Source: an uncultured Bacteroides sp. (lineage in GTDB: Bacteria > Bacteroidota > Bacteroidia > Bacteroidales > Bacteroidaceae). Taken from it: 64,000 nt of DNA. A program made the translations under genes and the position numbers. Numbering within the stretch: position 1 is the stretch's first letter; every line of letters begins with the position of its first letter. Below are positions 34,923 through 43,816 of this stretch, one piece after another. The notes under the pieces are model-generated. The model saw only the letters and a list, made by a program, of their open reading frames with translations, had not been told where the DNA came from and did not search any database. The stretch is from assembly GCA_900544675.1 (NCBI GenBank), contig UQVZ01000008.1:53023-117022 (forward strand), given 5' to 3'.

Positions 34923-35642
34923 TTATTGCAGCGTTCCCGCTTCGGCAGCCTGAATCATCTGCTGGCTGGCATACATATACACTTCTACACGCCGGTTTTC
35001 CTGACGGCCTGCCTCGGTGCTGTTGTCCGCTACCGGATTGCTTTCGCCCAGTCCCTCTACAGTCTTGATTTGTGAAGCAGTTGTCCCGCAACTAAGCAGG
35101 TAGCTGGATACGCTCTGTGCACGCTCTTGCGAGAGTTCCTGGTTTTTCTGCACACTTTGTTCGGCAGTGCTGTTCTTCCAGCCTGTATTGTCGGTATATC
35201 CGTAAATAGCAACATCCATATCCGGATTCTGAATCAATACATTGTTGGCAAATTTGCTGAGTGCCGCTTTGGCAGATGTGCTCAGGGTAGAACTGCTGGT
35301 AGCAAATAGAATGCCTGAATCAAAAGTAACCTTAACCGCTTGTAAGCCGTTGTTATCCGTTACCTGTTCCACTTCGGCACCTTCGATTTGGGCAGCCTGT
35401 TCGGCAGCCTTGTCCATCTTCTTGCCAATCAATACGCCGGCTCCGGCTCCTACGGCAGCTCCTACCGCAGCACCGATAGCCGCACCTTTACCATGACCGG
35501 CGATACCGCCGATAAGTGCGCCTAAAGCTGCACCGCCACCACCGCCGATCATACCGCCTTTAGCGGTATTGTTCAAACTTCCGCATCCGCTAAGAACCAA
35601 GCATCCGCTTAGTAGAATAGCCATACAACTTGTCTTTTTCAT
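34923..35642 (-). CDS. OmpA-family lipoprotein with glycine zipper
   Basis: A 239-residue outer-membrane lipoprotein. Lipobox LSGC (CLVLSGCGSLNNTAKGG). A glycine-zipper membrane segment spans residues 32-75 (MIGGGGGAALGALIGGIAGH and GKGAAIGAAVGAAVGAGAGV). The C-terminal OmpA-like peptidoglycan-binding domain (about 110-230) has DVAIYGYTDNTGWKNSTAEQ and GLGESNPVADNSTEAGRQEN followed by RRVEVYM. This is the layout of YiaD/Pal-like proteins tying the outer membrane to the wall. Confidence 0.92.
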   Translation of the reverse strand: MKKTSCMAILLSGCLVLSGCGSLNNTAKGGMIGGGGGAALGALIGGIAGHGKGAAIGAAVGAAVGAGAGVLIGKKMDKAAEQAAQIEGAEVEQVTDNNGLQAVKVTFDSGILFATSSSTLSTSAKAALSKFANNVLIQNPDMDVAIYGYTDNTGWKNSTAEQSVQKNQELSQERAQSVSSYLLSCGTTASQIKTVEGLGESNPVADNSTEAGRQENRRVEVYMYASQQMIQAAEAGTLQ

Positions 35643-35681
35643 ACGCTTTTAATTTTATGTAATTTAATGGATTCTCTTTTT

Positions 35682-36962
35682 TTAATAGGCAAAGAGCGGA
35701 TAATTCTTCATCGTCTCGTTTACACGGGCACGAACCGATGCGATTACTTCTTCGTTGTCTACATTTGATAATACTGTCTCAATCATTTCGGCGATTTCGT
35801 ACATCAGGTCTTCTTTTGCTCCACGGGTCGTGATGGCAGGAGTACCCAGACGGATACCTGATGTCTGGAATGCGGAACGGGTATCGAACGGAACCATATT
35901 CTTGTTTACCGTAATGTCTGCCGCTACCAATGCCTTTTCGGCTACCTTACCTGTCAGGTCTGGATATTTGGTGCGCAGGTCTACCAGCATGGAGTGATTG
36001 TCCGTACCACCGGAAACGATGGTGAATCCACGGTCCATCAAGGCCTGAGCCAACGTAGCCGCGTTCTTCTTTACCTGCATGGCGTATTCTTTCCATTCCG
36101 GTTGCAGGATTTCATTAAAGGCAACCGCCTTAGCAGCAATGACATGTTCCAACGGACCGCCCTGGATGCCGGGGAATACTGCAGAATCGAGCAGTTGTGA
36201 CATCATCTTGATTTCACCTTTCGGCGTTTTCTTGCCCCACGGATTGGGGAAGTCTTTTCCTATCAGGATGATACCGCCACGTGGACCACGTAACGTCTTA
36301 TGGGTAGTAGAGGTTACGATATGGGCATACTTCACCGGGTTATCGAGCAGTCCTGCTGCAATCAGTCCGGCAGGGTGCGCCATGTCAATCATCAGGATGG
36401 CACCTACCTTGTCGGCTATTTCACGCATACGTTTGTAGTCCCATTCGCGTGAATAAGCCGAACCGCCGCCGATAATCAATTTCGGATGTTCGCGCAAAGC
36501 GATTTCTTCCATCTGGTCATAGTCTACACGTCCTGTTTCCTTGTTCAGGTTGTATTCGCAAGGCGTATAGATGATACCTGACGTGTTTACAGCAGAGCCG
36601 TGAGACAAATGTCCTCCGTGTGCCAGGTTCAATCCCATGAATTTGTCACCCGGATTCAGTACGGCAAGGAATACGGCTGCATTAGCTTGTGCGCCAGAGT
36701 GGGGTTGTACGTTTGCCCATTCGGCACCGAATATTTTCTTTATACGGTCGATAGCCAATTGTTCACTTTGGTCTACTACCTCGCAACCGCCGTAGTAACG
36801 TTTGCCCGGATAACCTTCTGCATATTTATTGGTCAGGCATGAACCCATGGCTTGCATTACTTCGTCGCTTACAAAGTTTTCGGAAGCAATCAGTTCGATT
36901 CCTTTCAATTGACGTTGATGTTCTTTCTCAATGATGTCGAAAATTAAATCGTCTCTTTTCAT
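35682..36962 (-). CDS. glyA: Serine hydroxymethyltransferase
   Basis: Interconverts serine and glycine while loading THF with a one-carbon unit, feeding the same folate pool as fhs. 426 residues from MKRDDLIFDIIEKEHQRQLK; an ATG two codons earlier (36968) is equally possible. Signatures: ELIASENFVSDEVMQAMGS, YAEGYPGKRYYGGCEVVD, the PLP lysine in VTSTTHKTLRGPRGGIILIG and TRSAFQTSGIRLGTPAITTR. Complete. Confidence 0.97.
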   Translation of the reverse strand: MKRDDLIFDIIEKEHQRQLKGIELIASENFVSDEVMQAMGSCLTNKYAEGYPGKRYYGGCEVVDQSEQLAIDRIKKIFGAEWANVQPHSGAQANAAVFLAVLNPGDKFMGLNLAHGGHLSHGSAVNTSGIIYTPCEYNLNKETGRVDYDQMEEIALREHPKLIIGGGSAYSREWDYKRMREIADKVGAILMIDMAHPAGLIAAGLLDNPVKYAHIVTSTTHKTLRGPRGGIILIGKDFPNPWGKKTPKGEIKMMSQLLDSAVFPGIQGGPLEHVIAAKAVAFNEILQPEWKEYAMQVKKNAATLAQALMDRGFTIVSGGTDNHSMLVDLRTKYPDLTGKVAEKALVAADITVNKNMVPFDTRSAFQTSGIRLGTPAITTRGAKEDLMYEIAEMIETVLSNVDNEEVIASVRARVNETMKNYPLFAY

Positions 36963-36992
36963 GTTCAATTGTTTTAATTTGATGGTTCCACA

Positions 36993-37721
36993 TTAAAATA
37001 TCACTCCTACCGAAAAACTCAGCACATTCCGTCGTCGTTTCAGTAAAATATATTGTTCGTTATAAGGGGCATTTGTCTGGGTGGCATCGTAAGATACTGA
37101 TTTTACCATATTGTGTAATCCGATTTCGTAGCGGAAATCGAAAAAGATGTTGGATACGTTGACGGCCAGCCCTACAACTCCGCTAAAATAAATCGGTTTG
37201 ATTTCTTCTGTTATATGCTGCTGATAGAATCCCGAATATTCGCTTTGGCTATGTTTCTCCCATATATAAGCCACTTTCGGACCCACGAAAAACGACATGC
37301 CATACGGATAAGTATCCACAAATTTATACCCATACAACCACGGCATGTCAATGGTGTGAAGCACAGTCTTGACTAATGCATTATCTGCTATCAGAGCCAT
37401 ATTGTCTGCTGTGTTGGGAATGGAAACACTTCCCTTAGATACATTGTATGAAAATTCTGTTTGGATGAAATGGTGTTTCTTCAGATTGAACCGGCAAAAC
37501 AATGCTCCGAAATAACCTACCTTGTAATTATTCTGAATGTTTTTCAATTCATTCTCTCCCAAGGAAAAGCGGTCAATGAAAAGCATGGTGGAATTGAATC
37601 CGGCTTTAATTCCGACATTGACTTTCGGCTCACCCTCTATGGCGGACACGGCAGACTGAGCTTTCACTGCAATTCCCGTCGCGAGTAAAAAGCATATCGG
37701 AATTAAAGCCTTCGGTTTCAT
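36993..37721 (-). CDS. PorT-like outer-membrane beta-barrel protein
   Basis: A 242-residue protein with an N-terminal signal (PKALIPICFLLATGIAVKAQ) followed by alternating amphipathic strands characteristic of PorT/OMP_b-brl_2 barrels: NVGIKAGFNSTMLFIDRF, YKVGYFGALFCRFNLKKHHF, TEFSYNVSKGSVSIPN, FFVGPKVAYIW, and a last strand ending in aromatic residue (VLSFSVGVIF). No substrate is indicated. It lies six bases from the flavin reductase gene on the same strand, so they may be co-transcribed. Confidence 0.75.
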   Translation of the reverse strand: MKPKALIPICFLLATGIAVKAQSAVSAIEGEPKVNVGIKAGFNSTMLFIDRFSLGENELKNIQNNYKVGYFGALFCRFNLKKHHFIQTEFSYNVSKGSVSIPNTADNMALIADNALVKTVLHTIDMPWLYGYKFVDTYPYGMSFFVGPKVAYIWEKHSQSEYSGFYQQHITEEIKPIYFSGVVGLAVNVSNIFFDFRYEIGLHNMVKSVSYDATQTNAPYNEQYILLKRRRNVLSFSVGVIF

Positions 37722-37727
37722 GATTCC

Positions 37728-38297
37728 TTATTTATTTTTCTTTTCGACAGACCAGCCGAATTTTCCTATTTTCTCTCCTGTATCGTAGTATCCGCCATGG
37801 ATGTAAACCAGCAGGTTTGATTTCGCAAGTTCGAACTTACCGGTTTCGCTGTCCAGGTATTTGTCATCAGCTTTTACGTTGACCACATCTGCAATAAACA
37901 TATCGTGCGAACCCAAAGCGATGATGTCTTTCACCCGGCACTCAATGCAGAGAGGAGACTCTTCGATTATCGGAGCCTGCACCATCGTTGCCTTGCCCGG
38001 AGTGAGATGCATTTCCTCGAACTTGTTATACTCTTTTCCGGAGCGCACGCCGCACCAGTCGGTAGCGAATGCCATGTCTTTTGTGGTCAGGTTAATCACA
38101 AACTCCATGTTTTTCTTCAGTATCGGATACGAATGCCGTTCCGGTCTGACCGAGATGTAACACATGGGTGGGTTAGTGCAAATCGTGCCTACCCATGCTA
38201 CGGTCAGGATGTTGTATTCATCCGGCGTGCTGCCGCAACTTACCAGTACGGCAGGCAGGGGATAAATCATTGTTCCGGGTTTCCAGTCTTGCTTCAT
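37728..38297 (-). CDS. Flavin reductase-like FMN-binding protein
   Basis: A 189-residue split-barrel flavoprotein of the flavin reductase-like family. Typical blocks are MIYPLPAVLVSCGSTPDEYN, ILTVAWVGTICTNPPMCYIS, VRPERHSYPILKKNMEFVIN and the late HDMFIADVVNVKADD. Such proteins reduce flavins or act as small oxidoreductases with unknown partners. It is 10 bases downstream of pyrI; a link to pyrimidine synthesis is not expected beyond shared transcription. Confidence 0.88.
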   Translation of the reverse strand: MKQDWKPGTMIYPLPAVLVSCGSTPDEYNILTVAWVGTICTNPPMCYISVRPERHSYPILKKNMEFVINLTTKDMAFATDWCGVRSGKEYNKFEEMHLTPGKATMVQAPIIEESPLCIECRVKDIIALGSHDMFIADVVNVKADDKYLDSETGKFELAKSNLLVYIHGGYYDTGEKIGKFGWSVEKKNK

Positions 38298-38307
38298 ATA
38301 GTCCTTT

Positions 38308-38766
38308 TTAAATTAGCTTGATATTGTCTACCAGTTGTTCTTTTTCGCAATAGTGGCATTTCAGAATGCCATGTTCCTTGTCAATGACATGAAACCAAGT
38401 CTGCATCGGCTCGTTATTGGTGATGCATTTGGGGTTATTGCACTTTACGATGCCTTTCAGTTCGGTAGGCATGACTACTTCTTTCTTTTCTACCACTTCA
38501 TAGTTGCGGATAATGTTCAGTTTCATGTTGGGTGCCACTACCGAAAGGCGGCTGATTTCTTCGTCGGTAAAAAAACGGTTAGCTATCTTGATAATGCCTT
38601 TCTTGCCCAGTTTCTTGCTTTCGAAGTTATTGCCGATAGTGATGTTGCTGTCCAGGTGCTGCAAATCCAGCAAAGACACTACGGTAAACAGTTTGTCTGA
38701 AGGTATATGGTCGATTACCGTTCCGTTTTCGAGAGCGGCAACCTGCAGTTCTTTCTTGTTGCTCAT
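38308..38766 (-). CDS. pyrI: Aspartate carbamoyltransferase regulatory subunit
   Basis: Allosteric subunit that binds CTP/ATP and holds catalytic trimers together. 152 residues: an N-terminal nucleotide-binding domain (ALENGTVIDHIPSDKLFTVV; IGNNFESKKLGKKGIIKIAN) and a C-terminal zinc domain with four cysteines in KCNNPKCITNNEPMQTW and ILKCHYCEKEQLV. It follows pyrB by 12 bases. With pyrG nearby, the window carries both pyrimidine entry control and CTP production. Confidence 0.96.
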   Translation of the reverse strand: MSNKKELQVAALENGTVIDHIPSDKLFTVVSLLDLQHLDSNITIGNNFESKKLGKKGIIKIANRFFTDEEISRLSVVAPNMKLNIIRNYEVVEKKEVVMPTELKGIVKCNNPKCITNNEPMQTWFHVIDKEHGILKCHYCEKEQLVDNIKLI

Positions 38767-38778
38767 ACGCTAAAAAGT

Positions 38779-39732
38779 TTAAAGGTTCATCAATCGGTTA
38801 GTATCCGCTTTTACTTCGTCGAGGGTAATGCCCAATACATCGCAAAGAATGGCTTCACGGGCATACAATCCGTTTTGCGCTTGCTGGAAATAGTAAGCCT
38901 TCGGGTTGCTGTCTACGTCGTAAGAGATTTCGTTTACACGGGGCAGGGGATGTAGGATGCGGAGATTGGGGCGTGTGTGTTCCAGCATCTTGTTGTGCAG
39001 AATGTAGATATCCTTTACCCGTTCGTACTCCATCAGGTCGGTGAAGCGTTCGCGTTGCACACGTGTCATGTACAGGATATCGGCATCGGCAATGGTGTCT
39101 TCGTCAAATTCGCTGTTCTCTTCGTAGCGGATATGATGTTTTTTGCAGTATAACTTGTATTCTTCCGGCATTTTCAGTTCGTTAGGCGAAATGAAGTGGA
39201 ATGTCGGATTGAAATGCCGCATTGCCATCAAAAGCGAATGTACCGTCCGTCCGTATTTCAGGTCACCTACCAAATAAATGTTCAGGTTGTCCAGTGTGCC
39301 CTGTGTCTTATAAATGGAATAGAGGTCGAGCATAGTCTGAGAAGGGTGCTGGTTGGCTCCGTCGCCCGCATTGACGATGGGGACGGGAGCAATTTCGCTG
39401 GCATAACGTGCGGCTCCTTCCAGGAAATGGCGCATTACGATGATGTCAGCATAATTGCTTACCATCATGATGGTGTCTTTCAGCGTCTCTCCTTTCGATG
39501 AACTGGTAACTTTCGGGTCGGTAAATCCGATGACTTTCGCTCCCAGCCGGTTGGCTGCTGTTTCAAAGCTCAGGCGGGTGCGTGTAGAAGGTTCAAAGAA
39601 AAGGGTTGCGACGATTTTCTGATCCAACAGATGACGGTTCGGTTGCTTTTCAAACTCTTGTGCCATTTCCAACAGATAAAGAATGCGTTCTTTCGAGTGG
39701 TTGGCAATAGTGACTAAACTTCTATTTTCCAT
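38779..39732 (-). CDS. pyrB: Aspartate carbamoyltransferase catalytic subunit
   Basis: First committed step of pyrimidine synthesis, carbamoyl phosphate plus aspartate. 317 residues. The carbamoyl-phosphate loop FFEPSTRTRLSFETA (about residue 45-59), the lysine loop TSSSKGETLKDTI, MRHFLEGAARYASEIA, VNAGDGANQHPSQTMLDLY and the aspartate-binding HPLPRVNEI are all intact. Transcribed with pyrI from a -7 element at 39772; no pyr attenuator or leader peptide was recognised. Confidence 0.97.
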   Translation of the reverse strand: MENRSLVTIANHSKERILYLLEMAQEFEKQPNRHLLDQKIVATLFFEPSTRTRLSFETAANRLGAKVIGFTDPKVTSSSKGETLKDTIMMVSNYADIIVMRHFLEGAARYASEIAPVPIVNAGDGANQHPSQTMLDLYSIYKTQGTLDNLNIYLVGDLKYGRTVHSLLMAMRHFNPTFHFISPNELKMPEEYKLYCKKHHIRYEENSEFDEDTIADADILYMTRVQRERFTDLMEYERVKDIYILHNKMLEHTRPNLRILHPLPRVNEISYDVDSNPKAYYFQQAQNGLYAREAILCDVLGITLDEVKADTNRLMNL

Positions 39733-39771
39733 ATTTTCCGTTTAATGATAGTTCTTATAAATACCGGAGTT

Positions 39772-39779
39772 CAAAGATA
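39772..39779 (-). promoter_or_regulatory. -7 element of pyrBI
   Basis: TATCTTTG on the minus strand, 40 bases before the pyrB ATG. Confidence 0.5.
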
Positions 39780-39822
39780 GCCAAAAAAATAGAATGAACG
39801 GCTTTTATTCCAGCATTTTTTA

Positions 39823-39830
39823 TACTTTTG
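39823..39830 (+). promoter_or_regulatory. -7 element of PBP1A gene
   Basis: TACTTTTG, giving a leader of about 140 bases before the ATG at 39974. No known riboswitch was recognised in that leader. Confidence 0.45.
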
Positions 39831-39973
39831 CATTTCGTAAGAATAATATTACAGGCTGAGGCGTGGAGATGCGGAACTTTTTTAAAGAAAAAGTGGGTCT
39901 GCTCCTTTAGAAAAAATTATCGTGTGTCTGCGTGCTGTGTCAATTAGTATATATAATAAAGGTATATAGAAAT

Positions 39974-42301
39974 ATGAGAAAGAAATTCATATATGCATTG
40001 TGGATTTTGGTGTTTTTAGGGATAGGAACGGTAGCGGTAGTTTTTACAGCGATAGCAAAAGGATGGATAGGCTATGTGCCCCCTGTAGAAGAACTGGAGA
40101 ATCCGAACTTGAAGTTTGCAACCCAAATCATTTCGGATGACGACCAATTGCTTGGCACGTGGTCGTACAGCAAGGAAAACCGTGTCTATGTAGGTTACAA
40201 TGACCTGTCGCCTAATCTGGTTCATGCTTTGATTGCTACCGAAGACGTGCGGTTCAGCGAGCATTCGGGCATAGACTTCCGTGCATTTTTGCGTGCCGTA
40301 GTGAAGCGAGGCATCCTGATGCAGAAGAATGCCGGCGGTGGAAGTACCATTACCCAACAGCTTGCCAAGCAGTTTTATTCGCCTACGGCAGACAATGTAA
40401 TGGAACGTCTTTTGCAAAAACCGATAGAGTGGGTGATAGCTGTCAAACTGGAGCGCTATTATACGAAAGAGGAAATCCTGACAATGTATCTCAATAAGTT
40501 CGATTTCCTGAACAATGCGGTAGGTATCAAGACCGCTGCCAAGACTTACTTCTCGAAAGACCCGAAAGACCTTTCCATCGAGGAGGCGGCTACTTTGATA
40601 GGTATGTGTAAAAATCCTTCGCTTTATAACCCGCGGCGTTTTAACGAACGTTCACGCGGCCGGCGGAATACGGTGCTTGACCAGATGCGCAAGGCTGGCT
40701 ATATCACGCAAGCCGAATGTGACTCGCTTCAGGCTCTTCCGCTCAAGCTGAAATTCCAGCCTGTAGACCATAAGGACGGGCTTGCCACTTATTTCCGTGA
40801 ATATCTGCGCCATATCATGACTGCCAAGGAACCTGTCAAGAGCAAATATCTTAGCTGGCAGATGCAGCAATATTACGAAGACTCGATTGCATGGAAAACG
40901 AATCCGCTTTATGGCTGGTGTGCAAAGAACAAGAAGAAAGACGGAACTAATTATAATATCTATACTGACGGATTGAAAATTTACACCACCATCAACTCGA
41001 AGATGCAGCAATATGCCGAAGAAGCGGTATACGAACACGTGGCAAAATACCTTCAGCCGCGTTTCTTCAAGGAAAAACAGGGAAGGAAAACCGCTCCTTA
41101 TACCAATCAGCTGACGCAAGAAGAAGTAGATGCCATTATGGACCGTTCGATGCGCCAGACCGACCGTTATCGCCAGATGAAGGCGGCAGGTTGCTCGGAA
41201 GCGGAAATCCGGAAGGCGTTCAATACCAAGCACGAGATGTCTGTGTTTACTTACGAAGGAGAGAAAGATACGATTATGACGCCGATGGACTCCATCCGTT
41301 ATTACAAGTACTTCCTGCGTGCGGGATTTATGTCGATGGACCCGGTGACCGGCTATGTAAAAGCATACGTCGGCGGACCGAATTACAATTACTTCCAATA
41401 TGACATGGCGATGGTGGGGCGTCGGCAAGTGGGCTCTACTATCAAGCCGTTCCTTTATTCTTTGGCTATGGAAAACGGATTCTCGCCTTGTGACGAGGTG
41501 CGTAATGTCGAGCAAACGCTCTTTGATGAAAACGGGAAAGCATGGTCGCCACGCAATTCTTCCCGTTCGCATTATGGTGAAATAGTTACCTTGAAGTGGG
41601 GACTTGCCAATTCGAACAACTGGATTTCGGCTTACCTGATGAGCAAGCTTAGCCCGTATGCGCTGGTGCGCCTGATTCATTCATTCGGTGTGTTGAACAA
41701 GGAAATCCAGCCTACCGTATCCCTTTGCCTGGGACCTTGTGAAATTTCGGTGGGCGAAATGGTCAGTGCATACACCGCTTTTGCCAACCGGGGTATCCGC
41801 ACCGCCCCTCTGTTCGTTTCACGCATAGAAGACAACGAAGGAAATGTGATAGCCAACTTTACACCACAGGTAGATGAGGTAATCAGCGAATCGAGTGCTT
41901 ATAAGATGTTGGTTATGCTTCGTGCCGTCATCAATGAAGGAACCGGCGGTCGTGTGCGTCGTCTGTATGGCATCAAAGCCGACATGGGCGGCAAGACAGG
42001 AACTACCAACCGTAACTCGGATGGCTGGTTCATGGGCTTTACGCCTTCATTGGTGTCTGGATGCTGGGTAGGCGGTGTGGAGCGTGATATCCACTTCGAT
42101 ACCATGCGCGACGGACAGGGCGCTTCGATGGCACTGCCTGTATGGGGACTTTATATGCAAAAAGTCTATGCCGACAAGTCGTTGGGCTATTCCGAAGAAG
42201 AGTATTTCGATATTCCCGATGACTTTGACCCTTGCAAAGACAAACTGACTGAAATGGAAGAAGAAAATTCCAGCCGGCTGGATGATGTGTTTTTTCAATA
42301 A
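39974..42301 (+). CDS. Penicillin-binding protein 1A, bifunctional
   Basis: Polymerises and cross-links peptidoglycan from the inner membrane. 775 residues from MRKKFIYALWILVFLGIGTV; the longer frame from 39932 has a non-coding look. One N-terminal membrane helix. GT51 domain (about 60-230): ATEDVRFSEHSGIDFRAFLR with the catalytic glutamate, GGGSTITQQLAKQFYS and EILTMYLNKFDFLNNAVGIK. Transpeptidase domain (about 380-730): SxxK in RQVGSTIKPFLYSLAM, SxN in LANSNNWISAYLM and KTG in MGGKTGTTNRNSDGWFMGF. All active sites are intact. Confidence 0.95.
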   Translation: MRKKFIYALWILVFLGIGTVAVVFTAIAKGWIGYVPPVEELENPNLKFATQIISDDDQLLGTWSYSKENRVYVGYNDLSPNLVHALIATEDVRFSEHSGIDFRAFLRAVVKRGILMQKNAGGGSTITQQLAKQFYSPTADNVMERLLQKPIEWVIAVKLERYYTKEEILTMYLNKFDFLNNAVGIKTAAKTYFSKDPKDLSIEEAATLIGMCKNPSLYNPRRFNERSRGRRNTVLDQMRKAGYITQAECDSLQALPLKLKFQPVDHKDGLATYFREYLRHIMTAKEPVKSKYLSWQMQQYYEDSIAWKTNPLYGWCAKNKKKDGTNYNIYTDGLKIYTTINSKMQQYAEEAVYEHVAKYLQPRFFKEKQGRKTAPYTNQLTQEEVDAIMDRSMRQTDRYRQMKAAGCSEAEIRKAFNTKHEMSVFTYEGEKDTIMTPMDSIRYYKYFLRAGFMSMDPVTGYVKAYVGGPNYNYFQYDMAMVGRRQVGSTIKPFLYSLAMENGFSPCDEVRNVEQTLFDENGKAWSPRNSSRSHYGEIVTLKWGLANSNNWISAYLMSKLSPYALVRLIHSFGVLNKEIQPTVSLCLGPCEISVGEMVSAYTAFANRGIRTAPLFVSRIEDNEGNVIANFTPQVDEVISESSAYKMLVMLRAVINEGTGGRVRRLYGIKADMGGKTGTTNRNSDGWFMGFTPSLVSGCWVGGVERDIHFDTMRDGQGASMALPVWGLYMQKVYADKSLGYSEEEYFDIPDDFDPCKDKLTEMEEENSSRLDDVFFQ

Positions 42302-42382
42302 AATTTATAAAATAAAAAGGTGTAATAGTAGCTGGCTTTCCTATTTTAGTGTAAATTGGGAACCAGCTATTATTATAAATTT
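42301..42382. terminator. Long imperfect hairpin after PBP1A
   Basis: Outer AAATTTATAA (42301-42310) with TTATAAATTT (42373-42382), inner AATAGTAGCTGG (about 42324) with CCAGCTATTATT (42363-42374), overlapping the PBP1A stop codon. Confidence 0.6.
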
Positions 42383-42528
42383 GAAAAAAAGTTTGTGCTT
42401 TATTCGTTTTTTTATAAAAAATTTCCTTCCTTTACAATCATAATGGTATGCTACCATTTTAAAAGCAACGTTTTAATAAAGGTGCATTCCATTTAATTAA
42501 TAATAAACCTTTAAAATAGAACGAAATC

Positions 42529-43104
42529 ATGGAATCGCACAACGATCCGGACGAGCAATTAGTTTTGTTGTTTCGTCTGGGCAACAATGATGCTTTCGAT
42601 ATTCTTTTACTTCGATATGCAGATAAGATGAAGGCATCAATTCGGAAAATAGTAATGAACAATGAAGAGGTTAATGATGTATTTCAAGATTTGTCAATTC
42701 ATCTTAGCTTTAAGTTGAAAAATAATTATCAAGAAAGCGGGAAATTCATTAATTGGTTACATCGCGTTGTAGATAATTATCTTTATAGTTATTGTAGAAA
42801 AAAAAGAATAAAAATAACAGACTTAGATTTAGAGCAAGTCAAAGTTACACAGACTGATACTGATTATGTATTAACTCCGCAAGATAGAGAGTTGAAATTT
42901 ATCGAATTGAGGAAGTCAGTAAAAGAACTTCCCGATGACCTACAGAGATTAGTCGAAATGAAAATATGGCAACAAATGACATTAAATGCTATAGCTTTTA
43001 AACTAAACATGAAAAAATCTACCGTTGCTAAACGGTTGCAATCAGCTTATAACAAAATAGAAGAGAGCATGATTGCTAAAGGATATGATGACGCTTTTAT
43101 CTAA
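42529..43104 (+). CDS. ECF-type sigma-70 family RNA polymerase sigma factor
   Basis: A 191-residue sigma factor. Region 2 (about 15-90): RLGNNDAFDILLLRYADKMK, EEVNDVFQDLSIHLSFKL, KFINWLHRVVDNYLYSYCRKKR. Region 4 (about 125-180): LPDDLQRLVEMKIWQQMTLN followed by AIAFKLNMKKSTVAKRLQSA, a helix-turn-helix for -35 recognition. Base composition is clearly more AT-rich than its neighbours. No anti-sigma gene follows; instead there is the 1.4-kb non-coding region where the conjugative element begins, so a downstream partner may have been displaced. A palindrome AATGGTA-TGC-TACCATT (42442-42458) lies upstream. Confidence 0.88.
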   Translation: MESHNDPDEQLVLLFRLGNNDAFDILLLRYADKMKASIRKIVMNNEEVNDVFQDLSIHLSFKLKNNYQESGKFINWLHRVVDNYLYSYCRKKRIKITDLDLEQVKVTQTDTDYVLTPQDRELKFIELRKSVKELPDDLQRLVEMKIWQQMTLNAIAFKLNMKKSTVAKRLQSAYNKIEESMIAKGYDDAFI

Positions 43105-43157
43105 AAACTATTTCTTTGCTTTTATGAGTGTTGTGAAAGTTGGTCGAAAATCTATCT

Positions 43158-43197
43158 TATTTTTGCCTCGGATAATAAAAAAAGTTGTATTTGATTG
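43158..43197 (+). repeat. Promoter-plus-leader unit, copy 1
   Basis: TATTTTTG (43158-43165), four bases, then a 28-base leader (43170-43197, GGATAATAAAAAAAGTTGTA...) that matches copy 2 at 25 of 28 positions. Confidence 0.65.
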
Positions 43198-43459
43198 TGA
43201 GTCGTCAAGATTTGTTCTGACATAATATTGTCATTTATACTCTTGTGCAAAAAATGTCAGATAACTTTGGCGAAGATGCATAACTAATTTCATGCATGAC
43301 CTGATGACTCAATAAAGGGTTCATCAGGTTACGTTTTTTTGTGTCTTTCTTATTATTGTAATATTTTGAATTGACATATCTGCTGTCTAAACACGTTCTT
43401 TGGGGTGAATTGCACTAAGATATTAATTTTCAATTATTCAGTATCTCGCTTTTTTGTAT

Positions 43460-43499
43460 TATCTTTGTATAGGATAATTAAAAAAGCTGTATCTGATTG
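43460..43499 (+). repeat. Promoter-plus-leader unit, copy 2
   Basis: TATCTTTG (43460-43467), four bases, then a 28-base leader (43472-43499, GGATAATTAAAAAAGCTGTA...). Same internal spacing as copy 1. Confidence 0.65.
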
Positions 43500-43612
43500 A
43501 TACACAGAATAGAATTGAAGAGTGTGAGATTTTAGGTAACGATTTAGCGACATTCAGAACGCTCTGACTTGCTGCGGTTTACCTCATAGATTCAAACAGC
43601 TCTTTCGTATTT

Positions 43613-43622
43613 GCAAAGATAC
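43613..43622 (-). other. Candidate attachment core of the conjugative element
   Basis: On the minus strand this is GTATCTTTGC, an exact fit to the GTAnnTTTGC core known for CTnDOT-type integration sites. It lies where AT-rich chromosomal sequence gives way to element-like sequence. Because the core resembles the -7 promoter element, a chance match is possible. Confidence 0.4.
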
Positions 43623-43731
43623 ATTTTTTATCCCATAGCACCAAATCATTACCTATTTTTTAGGGATATTGCCGTTACCTCGTTCTGAAAACGGCTTCCG
43701 GCTTGATGTGCGTAAGCCCATTTCAGAAATG

Positions 43732-43816
43732 GCACAAGCAAAGAAAAGCCCACGACGACCACAATGTCACAAGTGACACCGCCATCGTCGTGGGCACTTC
43801 TTTTATATGCTTGTGC
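43732..43816. terminator. Long nested hairpin near the element end
   Basis: Outer arms GCACAAGCA (43732-43740) and TGCTTGTGC (43808-43816), middle arms GCCCACGACGA (43748-43758) and TCGTCGTGGGC (43785-43795), inner TGTCAC (43765-43770) and GTGACA (43773-43778). Flanked by CCATTTCAGAAATGG (43718-43732) and AACGGAC-AA-GTCCGTT (43819-43834). Could insulate the element from chromosomal transcription or be a protein-binding end structure. Confidence 0.6.

Noticed and set aside
40652..41680. 342-codon minus-strand frame opposite PBP1A
   Set aside because: Antisense shadow of PBP1A; His/Arg-rich translation with no domain.
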